Shown here piece by piece: positions 49,724 to 60,711 of a DNA stretch of 64,000 bases. The notes beneath the pieces are model-generated. The model made no database searches, was not told where the DNA came from, and worked only from the letters and a program-made list of their open reading frames with translations. Source of the DNA: Phymatolithon calcareum (lineage: Eukaryota > Rhodophyta > Florideophyceae > Hapalidiales); assembly GCA_977006965.1 (NCBI GenBank), contig OZ345366.1, positions 806,001-870,000 of the forward strand, given 5' to 3'. How positions within the stretch are numbered: position 1 is the first letter of the stretch; every line of letters starts with the position of its first letter. Made by a program: the position numbers and the translations under genes.

Positions 49724-50558
49724 TGAATGGTGGGCAGGATCGTTGTTGACCGATGCTTGTGCTTGAACATCTTCGGATTGGGCTTGAACTTAGTTAGATC
49801 GGTCCGTCTGTACTGGCGGTTCGGTTCGATACTGGTGATGGCAGACTTCGTCTGACAATCATACGTTATTTCATATCATAAATATATTCAAAAAAGCTGA
49901 ATTGCCAGCATGTCGACAGACTGCACAGAGAGCAAGCCTCTGGCAAACAACAACAATACAAGCAGTATGCAAACATATGTATCTAGAACAGAGTATAATT
50001 GGGTAGCGAAAATTCATCACACCATGATTTGTGTATGTATGACAAATCTGCCACATTCGGATGTCCACAAGATTTGATTGATGTAAGTACCAACCACTGT
50101 GTTGACCATTCACAGCAGTGTAGCGATGCTCACCGAGGCCTAAGCAATCGAAGAGGGTATCTTCAAGGGACTCAAAGAATAGTATTATATGTCCAGCACT
50201 CTAGAAATCATCACGCTGCTCACGTACCGTCTAAGAATTATAGAACAATTGAAAATGCCGTGGCTTCCACGACGAATGGTTTAAGAGTGACACGATATGT
50301 AGTTTTGAAAGCAGGACTGTCCTCCACAATTAGCACGCATGTCCTCAACTCAACCCAATTGCACAATTTGCAGATGGTTGCAACAAAATATTTCAATCCT
50401 AATTAAGAATATGGACCTCGTGTCGAAAAGCACTCACATGAATTTGCAAACACTGGTTTTCCAACTCAACGCTCGACCCTCACACCGTAGTGCAAAAGGG
50501 CACTCCATAGCGACGATGCACAGATAAAAAATAGGGGAACGTGGACTTCATTGTGATT
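49724..50558. other. Intergenic region
   Basis: No gene recognised. AT-rich, with short frames only. Confidence 0.5.
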
Positions 50559-51199
50559 TCATTCTACTGCTACAAGAGAAGTGTGCTTCTCTATGTAATC
50601 CTTAAGTCCTTTCTTGCCAAGCGCCCCTTCCTGTACCCCGAACGCCTCCCCATCCTTGAACACAGCAAAGGTCGGGAGCCCGTGAACTCCATATTTCGCC
50701 ACAAAACTTTTGTTCTCTTCAGTGTCTATTTTCACAATTTTCAATTTCCCCTCAAATTTCGTCGCCGCCCAGTCCATTCTGGACCACACACGTATAAAAG
50801 AGCGCATCAGTTCGTCAGCTGCACCCATTACGTCCGTCGCTGATCGCAGAAATGAATTACGTACAATGGCTCGACAAGTTTACAAGGTCCGCACCAAGCG
50901 GCATAAAAATCAACAAGCACGGGGATTTCCTAGAACAAGTTGAAGCATTTCCGGCGTCAGAAAAAATTCTCAATTTTGGCAAACGGATTCAGTATTCCGA
51001 GACCACGCACCGATTCAAGCACCTCAATCGGAAACGTTTCTTCACTGACTTCTACTGGTGCGGCCATAACTGGCGTGCGAACGCGCCATCGGCTCGGTGC
51101 CACAAGGCCGCGTGCACCAGTTTTGAACGTGCAGATGCCAAACGAGCGCGACTCACAGCGAAATCCCCGTGCAGAGCACGGTACGAAACCGCCGTTCAT
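50559..51199 (-). CDS. Thioredoxin, probably plastid-targeted
   Basis: Dithiol oxidoreductase. Three exons on the minus strand: 51199-51011, 50929-50865 and 50778-50559. Introns are 81 nt (GTGCGT...TAG) and 86 nt (GTACGT...CAG). Splicing gives 157 residues in frame. The N-terminal ~45 residues are Ser/Arg/Gly-rich and lack acids until [10 protein letters not shown], like a transit peptide. The second exon carries the active site, [19 protein letters not shown]. The third has [20 protein letters not shown] and the cis-Pro motif [11 protein letters not shown]. The redox pair CGPC is intact. Similarity in style is to m, x or y types. I cannot decide which. The start (ATG 51199) is the first in the exon-1 frame. 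Confidence 0.88.
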
Positions 51200-52043
51200 G
51201 CGCAAAGGCGCTACACGACTGCTCAATTTAGCTCTAGTCTTGCGAAAGAGTCTGCTTCGCGAGCACGTTGGTTGAGGTTGCAACCATTTGTATGATCTCG
51301 GAGGTAGATATGGCTATGATCCCTATTTCGAGCTCCTGGACATAGCTTACAGTTTAGATGCTTGGGACGTGGTGTTGCCTGGGATTGGCAATTATGTCTT
51401 CACGGCAGCTCCCAGAACCAAAATTAGAAGAGAGAGTCCCCGTCCCCATAGACAAGATATAAAGTATTCCATCCCTCTCAATGGAATGTCCCTGCTTCTC
51501 ATCCAAAGTCTAATTGCAACTTTTAATGTCGCCTCATGCCCAAATTTGGCTCCCGACTTAAGGAATTAGCTATTCGGAAAAACAGGAGAGCGCACAGTAA
51601 ATTTCCAATTTCAGCGGACTGGCGCAGGGCCATAAAGCCACATCTGGAAGGTTCCCAACTTACCGCAACTGAGAGAGTGAGAGACGACATCTCTTTTTCA
51701 CCCAACCAGTAGCGGGCAAGAGTAATTGCAGTTAGGTGCCCCCAAGATTTGAGAATACTACACCCGAGACTTATTCTTCGATGAAACAGTACTCAATCAA
51801 TAGAAAGCAAAGGGGATGCAAAGCAGCTCTAGTCGGCTCCAGAAAAGTGAGTGGCGGTTCTCAGTTTTACGGTGTATTAACTACAAGTTGGCAAAGCAAA
51901 TGAAAAATGGTACATTCAAGCCAAAGCCAAATCTATTCCATGTCTACGCACAGAACGTAATAAATCTGCCAGTTTCTATCGAGGTTTCTTCAATCTACGA
52001 GATTAGAAAATTGCAATTCCGCGAAAAGCCAAAATAGTAGAAC
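51200..52043. other. Intergenic region
   Basis: No gene recognised between the thioredoxin 5' end and the HSP90 3' end. Confidence 0.5.
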
Positions 52044-54342
52044 TTAGTCGACCTCCTCCATGTTAGATGCAGCCGCTCCTTCCTCAAGAGGAGGAAGCTC
52101 ATCATCTTCCCCGCCCTTGGCTGCATCATCGGCCTCTTCCTCTTCGTCGTCATCAATGCTCAATCCGAGTTTGATCATACGATGGATACGAGCCGCAAAG
52201 ATGTTTGGCTCGTCCAGAGAAAACCCAGAAGTCAGAAGGGCAGTGTCAAACAAGAGGTTGACAAGATCCTTGACAGTCTTCTCCGTTTTGTCGGCGTCTA
52301 CGCGCTTCCTGAGTTCCTTGATGATAGAGTTTGACGGGTTAATCTCCATAGTCTTGCGTGAGCTCATGTATGTAGAGAGAGACGAGTCACGAAGCGCTTG
52401 CGCCTTCATGATGCGCTCCATGTTAGCCGACCATCCGTACTCACCGGTGACCAGGATACAAGGCGAGTCAGAAAGACGCTCGGACACAATAACCTTCTCC
52501 ACACGATCTCCAAGATGCTCCTTGATGACCTTGCACAGTTCTTCACAGGCCTTCTTCTCCTCCTCACGCTTTGCCTTCTCCTCCTCGCTTTCCTCCAGCT
52601 CCATGCCCTCCTTGGAGGCACACACAAGCTTCTTACCGTCATACTCCTTGAGTTGCTGCACGCAGTACTCATCAATCGGCTCAACCATAAAGAGGACCTC
52701 GAAGCCCTTCTGCTTCAGCTTCTCAAGGAAAGGCGAGTTCTCAACGGCCTTCTTGCTCTCACCGGTGATATAATAAATGTTCTTCTGTCCCTCCTTCATA
52801 CGCTCGACATATTCCTTCAGGGACGTGTACTCATCGGGGTACTTGGTCGAATGATAACGGAGAAGAGCCGCAAGCTTGTCACGATTAGTGGCATCCTCGT
52901 GGATTCCCAGCTTAACGTTCTTGGAGAACTGCTCGTAGAAAGTGTTGTAATCTTCCTTGTTCTCAGCTAGCTCAGTGAAGAGCTCCATGGTCTTCTTGAC
53001 CAGTGTCTTGCGGATGACCTTTAGGATCTTATTCTGCTGCAACATCTCACGGCTGAGGTTAAGGGGAAGATCCTCAGAGTCGACAACACCCTTGACAAAG
53101 TTGAGATATTCAGGGATAATTTCTTCACAGTTGTCCATGATGAACACACGCTTGACGTACAGCTTAATGTTGTTAAGCTTCTTTCGCGGCTCAAAGAGAT
53201 CGAACGGAGCACGCTTCGGAATGAAGATAATAGCCTTGAACTCAAGCTGACCCTCGAGAGAGAAATGCTTCACTGCGAGATGCTCCTCCCAGTCGTTCGT
53301 AATGCTCTTGTAGAAAGAGGCGTATTCCTCCTTGGTCACGTCGTCAGCCTTACGGGTCCAGATAGGCTTGTTCTTGTTCAGAAGCTGCCATTCATGCTCC
53401 TTTACCTTGATTGTCTTCTTCTTCTTTTCCTCCTTACCGTCTTCCTCGGTGACGTCTTCAACCTTGGTATCCTCATCATCGTCCTTTGTGGCGTCAACAG
53501 TCTCCTCCTTCTCCTCTTCCTTGGTCTCCTCGTCTTCGCCCTCAACTTCCTTCTCGACCTCTTTCTCGACGAGAAGGTTGATCGGATACTGGATGAATTC
53601 GGAATGCTTCTTGACAAGATCCTTCAGACGGCGCTCCTCCAAGTACTCCAACTGATCATCCTTAAGCTGCAAGACAATCCAGGTACCACGGGTAATTTGG
53701 GTGCCAGTATCCTTCGTAATCGTAAAAGAACCACCTGCAGAAGACTCCCACACGTACTGCTCGTCGTCGTTGTGCTTAGTGTGGACGACGACGTTGTCCG
53801 CAACGAGATAAGCGGAGTAGAAACCGACACCGAACTGTCCAATCATGGAAACATCGGCGCCCGCGGCAAGGGCCTCCATGTAGCTCTTGGTACCAGAATT
53901 AGCAATCATTCCAAGGTTGTTAACTAATTCGGCCTTGGTCATTCCAATACCGGTATCCTGGATGGTGAGGGTTTTCGCTTCCTTGTCGGCGACAATGCGA
54001 ATCTCCATTTTGGCCTCAGTGTCAAGAATGCTCTTGTCCGAAAGGGACTGGTAGCGCACCTTGTTGAGCGCATCGGAGGCATTAGAGATGATCTCCCTCA
54101 GGAAAATCTCTTTGTTTGAGTATACGGTGTTGATGATCAGGCTCATGAGCTGGTTGATCTCAGCTTGAAACTACATTCCACAATTGCGCATTATCGTGAA
54201 GAAGCGTTTAGTCAGCACCCAAGGTCAAACAATGACTTTCGCGAAATTAAGCACCGCAGGTGCGCAAACTTACCTCATAGGTCTCCTTTTCCGGAGCAGC
54301 TGCTGCCGGGGCAGCGGAAGCCGCTTGGGTTTGCGCGTCCAT
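52044..54342 (-). CDS. HSP90: Cytosolic heat-shock protein 90
   Basis: ATP-dependent chaperone. Two exons: 54342-54274 (23 codons, [20 protein letters not shown]...) and 54170-52044, across a 103-nt intron (GTAAGT...GTAG). The junction gives [13 protein letters not shown]. 731 residues. N-terminal ATPase motifs are [15 protein letters not shown] and [14 protein letters not shown] charged linker of Glu/Asp/Lys lies at about 225-285. The middle domain has the catalytic-loop [20 protein letters not shown] region. The C-terminus ends in MEEVD, the TPR-cochaperone tag that marks the cytosolic form. The Ala-rich N-terminal extension is unusual but short. Divergent from the Brr6-like gene. Confidence 0.97.
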
Positions 54343-55078
54343 GATTCTCACGATCCGTACTCTTGAAGGCACTTGAAGCAGGCCTAAGTTCTTTCAGTCG
54401 TCGAGGACAGATACACTATTCGCACAATGAGACGGGAAGGCAAAACAGGTTTATGTATTGACTCCCAGAGAAAGTGCAGGGATTCAAAAGGGTGAAAAAC
54501 CGTCGGCGGCCGACAACACCTGTTGATGTAGACAGAAAATAAGTAAAAAACATGATTTCGCACCACTGCGTACTTCTCGAGAAACTTCCATGGCTGGAGC
54601 CCTGTTGATCCTGTGGCCAAGTGCGCCTAGTTTATTGGTAGATTCCAAACTAATACACATTTAGACAGGCTGTCGCTGCTCCAGAGAGATCTAGAAGGCA
54701 CTATCGATGTTCTTCGATTACAGACCCATGACATCAGTTGGAAAATCCGTAGCCGACTGCTGTACTATTCGGCATGCAGTATGCGGTATGATATCCATAG
54801 TCTGGGAATGTATTCCTTACAGTAATAGTGCACTAATATTTTCGAACGGTACTATTCCATCCGACACGTATCATACCTTCCTCATCATTTTCTGGCAAGC
54901 ACGGGAACCTAAAGTGGGACACCTCAAGGTCTTAAACCGGGTGAGACGAAGCAGAACAGCGTTTCTGAATCCGATTCAAAGGCCTTCTTGACGTCCGGCG
55001 TGGTAGTTTGAAACCCGCCCTCAGCCCACCGCAAGGCCGCGCCTTCGCCCGGGATAGCGCCGGGAAGGAGCTCTCTGA
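54343..55078. promoter_or_regulatory. Bidirectional promoter region HSP90 / Brr6-like
   Basis: 736 bp between divergent starts. No gene seen. It should hold both promoters. Confidence 0.5.
54574..54588. promoter_or_regulatory. Candidate heat-shock element
   Basis: TTCTCGAGAAACTTC contains GAA-AC-TTC (two inverted nGAAn units), plus another TTC 4 bp upstream. It lies about 235 bp upstream of the HSP90 ATG. A two-unit match is weak alone. Confidence 0.3.
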
Positions 55079-55954
55079 ATGGTGTTGGAACTCTCGCTTC
55101 CACCCCCCTCCCCGCGCCGACCAGTTGCGGAAATAGATCTCACCGACGCCCCGCTCGCCACAATGCCTTCCTACGTGCGGTCAAGCCCGCGTAATTTCAA
55201 CCGCGCGATGCGTAGGGTATACACCCGTCGCGAACGTACATACGACCGCGCCAGTCCAAGTGTGCTCCGCGAACGGCTCGATGTTGCGGAGGAATGCCCC
55301 GCTCCAGAGCTTCACCCAGCGCGCCAGAGCGCATTAGCCCATCTCTCACGCGCCTATGCTGTCGCAGGCTATGCGCAAGCCACACTTTGTGTGGTCGTCT
55401 CTGCCGTTCTCGTCGCCTTCATTGTGTCCTTTTCTCGTGGTCTCCTTTCCGACGTCGCGCGAAAAACACGCACACGTGCCAGTGTATCGGTACGACAAGC
55501 GAATTTGTGCAGCCGGAACTTTAGGGAAAACGGATGTATAAACATCAACTCTGGACTTACTCCTGCACTGAAGGAAATGTGCGCCGAATGGAATGACTGC
55601 ATTGCACGCGGAGAAACTGCAAGGCAAGATGCAGTTTCCGCGACTGTTTGGGCAGAGGCGGCGGCTGAGACTGTTAACGCTTTCGCAGAGCGCATCTCGT
55701 CAACGAGCATTGTTATCGGGCTCGCTGCAGCTGTCGTACTTCTCTTTTTCATGAGCAGTGCTGCCTTCGGCTTTATGCACCGGAGGCTTGTGGACGACCG
55801 CCTTGTTGCGACATCTCCATATCCTGCACCCAAAAATCTTTTGGATATTGACAACCAGTTTCGATCACCGCATAAGGCAAATGCCATCGCAAATGGGCTT
55901 CGCCCTCGTGCCATTACCTTCGACCCAAACCAATCTGCGGAGAAGACGTCCTAA
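55079..55954 (+). CDS. Brr6/Brl1-like nuclear-envelope protein
   Basis: 291 residues, no intron. Two membrane segments (about 93-118 and 208-232) enclose a lumenal domain with four cysteines, C144, C153, C168 and C174, in the pattern NLC-x8-C-x14-C-x5-C (NLCSRNFRENGC ... MCAEWNDC). A conserved W lies between the last two Cys, followed by the AEAAAETVNAFAERIS helix. This is the signature of the Brr6/Brl1 di-sulfide domain (Brl1_Brr6 family), integral proteins needed for nuclear-pore-complex assembly and membrane lipid balance in fungi. The N-terminal 90 residues are Pro/Arg-rich. An upstream in-frame start was not found. Confidence 0.8.
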   Translation: MVLELSLPPPSPRRPVAEIDLTDAPLATMPSYVRSSPRNFNRAMRRVYTRRERTYDRASPSVLRERLDVAEECPAPELHPARQSALAHLSRAYAVAGYAQATLCVVVSAVLVAFIVSFSRGLLSDVARKTRTRASVSVRQANLCSRNFRENGCININSGLTPALKEMCAEWNDCIARGETARQDAVSATVWAEAAAETVNAFAERISSTSIVIGLAAAVVLLFFMSSAAFGFMHRRLVDDRLVATSPYPAPKNLLDIDNQFRSPHKANAIANGLRPRAITFDPNQSAEKTS

Positions 55955-56661
55955 CAACTTCGGCTTGCTGTGCAATGGCCTGCAGTTCATTTTCCGTTTC
56001 CCAATCAGCTTAATTGTAGTGATGCGGCTTCCTATGTGCTCTAGTTGTGATCGCTTATCTTCGTGGAGGTCGAGTTGCGACAACGACATTCAATTCCTAT
56101 GGACAACAGGTCCTCCCTTGCGACAAGAGCCCTTGTCGTGGGTAAGCTGCCAGCTCACGCCAGCATTTTCTGCTGAGCTACAGTAATGTATCGTACTTTT
56201 TATTCTGTGAGCTTTTGCTCATCGATTTCACCATTCCTGCATGGAAGCTTTACCTCTGTGACCAGAGTCAAACCTCGTTTCCAGTTGGTGTGCAAGAATA
56301 AAAACAGAAGATATATCCCCAGAGCAATGTATGCTCTTGGATCGGGATTTTTCCTCCGATCGACACAGCAGCATTCAGTACTTCTCTTCCTACACTCGCC
56401 AGAGAGATCAGCACTGAAATTGGCGTGCACCTATACCTCCAATGGACGACCTCCAAATGGTACACCGGTTTGTTCCACCCTGGAATCACTCTTTAGTGAT
56501 GTGGTCAACGAAACATACTAACATCTCCTAATCTCCAAAGGATGCGACAGAATGAAATTAGGTCCTCAAATCGCCACCGACCTCACATGGGGAAAATTCA
56601 GACTACTATACAAGAAAACAGACCCTTTTGTACATATGTCAACCTGGGCTACAGAATGTAC
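55955..56661. other. Convergent intergenic region
   Basis: About 700 bp between the Brr6-like stop and the aminotransferase stop. Only short frames. No gene or repeat seen. Confidence 0.5.
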
Positions 56662-57762
56662 TCACGCATATTCTCCGGACAATACGCCTTCAGAACATGA
56701 TTCAAATTCATCGAGCGGCTCTGCGGGGATCATCCAAGGGTGCGGCTGTTTCGAGAAGTAGATACCGGTTAGAGTGTCTGCCAACAGTTTGCCCACCTTC
56801 GCTTCCCCCTCCACAACGGTTTCCACGCCATCAAAAGTAATGCTTCGAATCGGCGTAATAACCGCTGCAGTCCCAGTCCCAAAGGCCTCCGTAATACTTC
56901 CATTGCGCAACCCTTTCACCACTTCGTCAATGGTAATGTCTCTTTCCTCAACCTCGATCCCGAGTCCAGGCGCCAGATCGATTATACTCTGTCGCGTGAT
57001 ACCGGAAAGTATGGTGCCATCCAGACGCGGAGTGACAATACGCGGCGAATGGCGGCCGAATACAAACATGGCGTTCATCATTCCAACCTCTGCAACCTTG
57101 CGCTCTTTCGCGTCACTGAGCCACAGAACCTGATCGAAGCCTTTATCCTGTGCATCTTTCGCGGGAAATATTGTAAGTGCGTAATTTCCACCGGTTTTGC
57201 AATGTCCGACGCCTCCAGGCCACGATCGGACATAGGTGGGATCGGCGAGCAATCGCACACCGCCGCCAGTTGAGAAGAAGCGACCGCAAGGTGCTGCGAG
57301 AACATATAGCATAGCAGAGTCCGAATGGCGTACCCCAATTTTTGGGTCTGTCCCAATCAATGTTGGACGAAGATACAACGAGCTGTTCGGTGTATGCGGC
57401 ACCCAGTCTGTCTGTGTGTGCACAAAGCCACGGAGGACGGACATAAAGGTGACGGGATCAATTGTCGGCAGTGCCATACGCTGTGCAGATTTGTTCAACC
57501 GGGCTATGTTCAAGTCCGGACGGAACAAACGTGGAGGACCGAAGTCCGACGGGAAAGCTTTCAGACCCTCGAACACAGACATTCCATAATGAAAGACCAT
57601 CGCCGCTGGTGAGATTGAAAGTCGCTCCGAAGATACTATTCGTGGTGATGTCCAGCCGGAAGAACGAGTCCAGTCCATGCGAAGCATTCTGTCCGTAATA
57701 CGGCTACCCCATTCCAGCTTTCCGGCCGCAATGCGCGCGAAGATTTCTTTTCGAGCAGCCAT
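56662..57762 (-). CDS. BCAT: Branched-chain amino acid aminotransferase
   Basis: PLP enzyme that interconverts Leu/Ile/Val and their 2-oxo acids with glutamate/2-oxoglutarate. 366 residues from ATG 57762 (MAARKEIFARIAAGK). Class IV aminotransferase motifs are PAAMVFHYGMSVFEGLKAF, LFRPDLNIARLNKSAQRM, SLYLRPTLIGTD, PLP lysine in GGVGHCKTGGNYA, EVGMMNAMFVF, LSGITRQSIIDLA and EAFGTGTAAVITPI. The frame stays open upstream without an ATG for some 30 codons, so a 5' exon with a targeting peptide is possible. Length matches the eukaryotic BCAT family. Confidence 0.95.
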   Translation of the reverse strand: MAARKEIFARIAAGKLEWGSRITDRMLRMDWTRSSGWTSPRIVSSERLSISPAAMVFHYGMSVFEGLKAFPSDFGPPRLFRPDLNIARLNKSAQRMALPTIDPVTFMSVLRGFVHTQTDWVPHTPNSSLYLRPTLIGTDPKIGVRHSDSAMLYVLAAPCGRFFSTGGGVRLLADPTYVRSWPGGVGHCKTGGNYALTIFPAKDAQDKGFDQVLWLSDAKERKVAEVGMMNAMFVFGRHSPRIVTPRLDGTILSGITRQSIIDLAPGLGIEVEERDITIDEVVKGLRNGSITEAFGTGTAAVITPIRSITFDGVETVVEGEAKVGKLLADTLTGIYFSKQPHPWMIPAEPLDEFESCSEGVLSGEYA

Positions 57763-58225
57763 GGCTGACGGAGTAGCCTGTCGGCGATGATCTGGTTGCA
57801 AGCGCAGGCCGGCATTTTTTGCCTTGCAAGAGGCAGACGAGATGATGTATTGTTAGTGAATTTGGAGATTGAGTGGAAGTTGAAGAAAAATCGTTGTGTA
57901 CAGCCGCGCTCATACACTTTCTTTCCCGCTCGAGGTATTCTGCCCATCAAGGTAGTAGACTCATGGTGGAAGATGGTGTTCAATTATGATATCATCAACA
58001 TAATAGCCCAAGGGGATTCAGACGGATGGAGAAAGGGCTTTGTGTCCTCAAAACATAGCTACAATCGGGAATTCGGTCTCTAATTCCCAAGCATATATTT
58101 GCACTTTTGCTGCTCGAAAAATCCTTGCGCAACGATGGGAAAAAATCAATTGCAATGGGTCAGGAGCTGCAGGAGCTTGCGGCTGTGAATACACGTTTAA
58201 AAATTTTCCACCATGTATACCGCAT

Positions 58226-58681
58226 TTAGTGCGGTATGCATAGATGCGCAATGGCATCAAGCTGCATTGTCATCCAGCGCTCGGCGTTTTCAGTCCCTGC
58301 CATTCGACGGACATCAAGGTCTCCGCGGTGGTCCCAGAATAGGGGAAGATCAGGTGGCGGAAAATGAACAACGATAGTTGAGTGAAAGGAGAAACGAGAA
58401 GTTAATTGTTTGTCAGACGAAGTTGCGCCCATGCGTCTACCGAAAGGTAAGACGATTATGAGCGTATGTTGCGATTCTGATCTGATCTCAATGGGGGCAG
58501 TGTAGTTGTCATAGAACTCCCCATTACGATTAGCGCAGGGTAACATTGTCACTTCGAAGTCAAGAGATTTGATAACCTCACCCGCAACTCTCGACATATG
58601 ACGACTTCCCCGTGGTGTCGTCAACACGACAGAATAAACCTTCACCGCAATGAGAGAATGCTTGGCACCTACTAGATGCAA
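58226..58681 (-). CDS. Hypothetical protein, incomplete 5' end
   Basis: 151 codons open. The first ATG is 58597 (MSRVAGEVIKSLDFEVTMLP, 123 residues). Coding-like sequence extends upstream of it (VYSVVLTTPRGSRH), so an upstream exon is likely. Contains FPPPDLPLFWDHRGDLDVRR and ends QLDAIAHLCIPH. No family recognised. Confidence 0.4.
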   Translation of the reverse strand: MHLVGAKHSLIAVKVYSVVLTTPRGSRHMSRVAGEVIKSLDFEVTMLPCANRNGEFYDNYTAPIEIRSESQHTLIIVLPFGRRMGATSSDKQLTSRFSFHSTIVVHFPPPDLPLFWDHRGDLDVRRMAGTENAERWMTMQLDAIAHLCIPH

Positions 58682-58700
58682 GCATTCCCTAGTACTAGGT

Positions 58701-58779
58701 CACAAAGCCTCAATCGAAATTGCGCCGATGAGATTCCTAGTGGGAGTCTCATCGGCGCAATTTCGACGGAGGCTATGTG
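58701..58779. repeat. 39-bp near-perfect fold-back palindrome
   Basis: Arms 58701-58739 and 58741-58779 pair with 5 mismatches and a 1-base spacer. Core TCGAAATTGCGCCGATGAGA. Probably a small MITE-like or head-to-head repeat. Confidence 0.85.
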
Positions 58780-59028
58780 ATTTTGGAAAAATCTCATCCG
58801 CGGAAAAATCGAAGGGAAAACATCCAATATGTAACGTGACCAGAATTTATCTGACAACGTGAGACAACAAAGGTCTGGCGGCAACAGTGTTCGGCACTTC
58901 GGCAGAGGTCGTACTGGGCGCTTCGTGCGAGGGAGGTTTCATACCATGCTCACAGCAGCAGTTCCCAAACTCCGCTTTTCTCAGATTCCGTGCAAACAGA
59001 TGTAGGCGCTTCCAGATTTCACGCTAGA

Positions 59029-59059
59029 TTTGCAATGGAACTCTTTGTTCCATTGCAAA
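59029..59059. repeat. 13-bp perfect inverted repeat
   Basis: TTTGCAATGGAAC (59029-59041), 5-base loop TCTTT, GTTCCATTGCAAA (59047-59059). Confidence 0.85.
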
Positions 59060-60711
59060 GTAGATGGCTTAAATCCGAACCATTGCGCCGAGTCACCAGG
59101 CTAAAAAGAGACCTTCTGTGTCGGCCTAGATCACGAGTGGGATGGTTTAGTATTGGAGTGCAGCGACAGCTCCCCGAAGCTCGTTGCGTTGCAGATTTCA
59201 AGGTTGCCAGTGATGTCGAAATCCGCGACAAAATGTCGTAAAATTTACGATTTCGCGACATGCTTGCGCCGTTTGCGCCGTAGGAATGCCAGAAAAGTCC
59301 TCCAGAACGCATTCTTTTCTCAATGCACTCTTTGCCAGTTCTCAATCGCCATATTGGCGTGTCATCAGGGATGCGTTTTGTTCAATTGCGAAAATCGTCG
59401 TGACGTGCGGCAGATTCGTGTCGTGCAACTGGATACGCTGCCCGCTTTTCTGGTTTGCCAATCCAGGGTTCCCAGTGGGAAGTGATAGGGAGTCAGAACG
59501 CCAGTATGTTGGTGTCTGCAATCGCACTACTATCATCTGTTCAGTCACGTAGCGGGGACGCGAATTACATAACTGGCACAGTGACAGACATGCAAAGACG
59601 GTACGTCTAGCTCAATTGCTGTTTTTCCTTTGAACTCCAATGGATGCCAGCAGTTGTACATAGGTAAAATATCTTCCGACAGAGCCTCAAGACACCGGTT
59701 TTGCTTTTGCCCTTCTGTAGCTACAGTAGTTTACGAGCGTCGTCGGAAGCTTAACAGGGTTTCCCTCAATCTCCTCGCCCGACAGGAAAACGACGGTGAT
59801 TCGCCATCCCAACAATCCGCTTTTGCTTCCCACGTGCGGAAACGAGCAATGGGCATGAACAGGATGCAATTGGCTCCATCCTTGGAGTGGGCATTTCGAC
59901 GCTCCTTGCAGTCCTCGTCATCCAATCGTGCTGATAAGATGATCTTCCTCATCTCGCTGGCGACACGTGCAGCCAGCTGCGGAAGCAATACGGCCGGAGA
60001 AGTGGACTGTGGCTGTGGAAAGTAGAGCAAAAATTTCCATATTTCTGGAAAGCATCACTCCACTCATGCTGAAATAACGATGCTCTCATTGCTGGTACAT
60101 CAGTCGCCATCACACTCTACTTTTTTACCAAAAAACAGCTGTAATCAACGGCTTCAAATTATGATCGACATCGAGAAAAATTGTAGATACGAGTCTGGGC
60201 ATCAAACAGTATCAAACAATGCAGCTCAATTATCGTCGTGTATTTCGGATGACGCGGACTGGACACTTTGCCGCAGCCCATTGGTGGTCCGTCATGATCC
60301 GCATCGGCTTCAATTTTTGCTACGTAACCACATCAGTACAGCCGTACAGTTACGGTACCGTGCAATGATAAATTCAAAAAATAGGCCGAATTGAAAAAAC
60401 CACCACCGCCAGTCAGTTCTGGATATTAAGATGCCCATCGTGAAGTGGACACTGTGTGCTATCGAATATTCTTCAAAGCTAAAAATGCGATAAAATTATG
60501 ATTATTCCGGATTCGGATTCCGCAATAGTATGCTACGGTCCGAGAAAATCCTATTATCACCATCCTTTTATCAAGAACTGCCTGAACAAGTGCAACTCAA
60601 GTTTCGTCACGGACTGTCACTTCAGACACGCCCTCTTCCTGTTTCCTCGCGACCCTCGACGTGCCCAGGGAGAAGTTCGACATCTACAGCTGGTGAGCAT
60701 TACTTTCCGCC

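Larger units (their letters stand above)
57763..60711. other. Intergenic region with palindromes and one candidate gene
   Basis: Nearly 3 kb between the aminotransferase and the MAP kinase. It holds a candidate small gene (58226-58681, minus), two fold-back palindromes (58701-58779 and 59029-59059) and a weak minus-strand frame (60030-59731, ILSARLDDEDCKERRNAHSK) of unknown meaning. Otherwise nothing is recognised. Confidence 0.4.

Noticed and set aside
49796-49850. GGTTCGAT motif as a possible tRNA T-arm
   Set aside because: No matching acceptor stem or anticodon arm could be folded from the flanks.
52060-53927. Long + strand frames of 190-237 codons
   Set aside because: They are antisense to the HSP90 gene and mirror its Glu/Lys-rich codons.
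59630-60030. Overlapping 131-codon (+) and 99-codon (-) frames as a gene
   Set aside because: Neither has a recognisable family, and the minus frame lacks an ATG at its start. It is left as part of the intergenic description.
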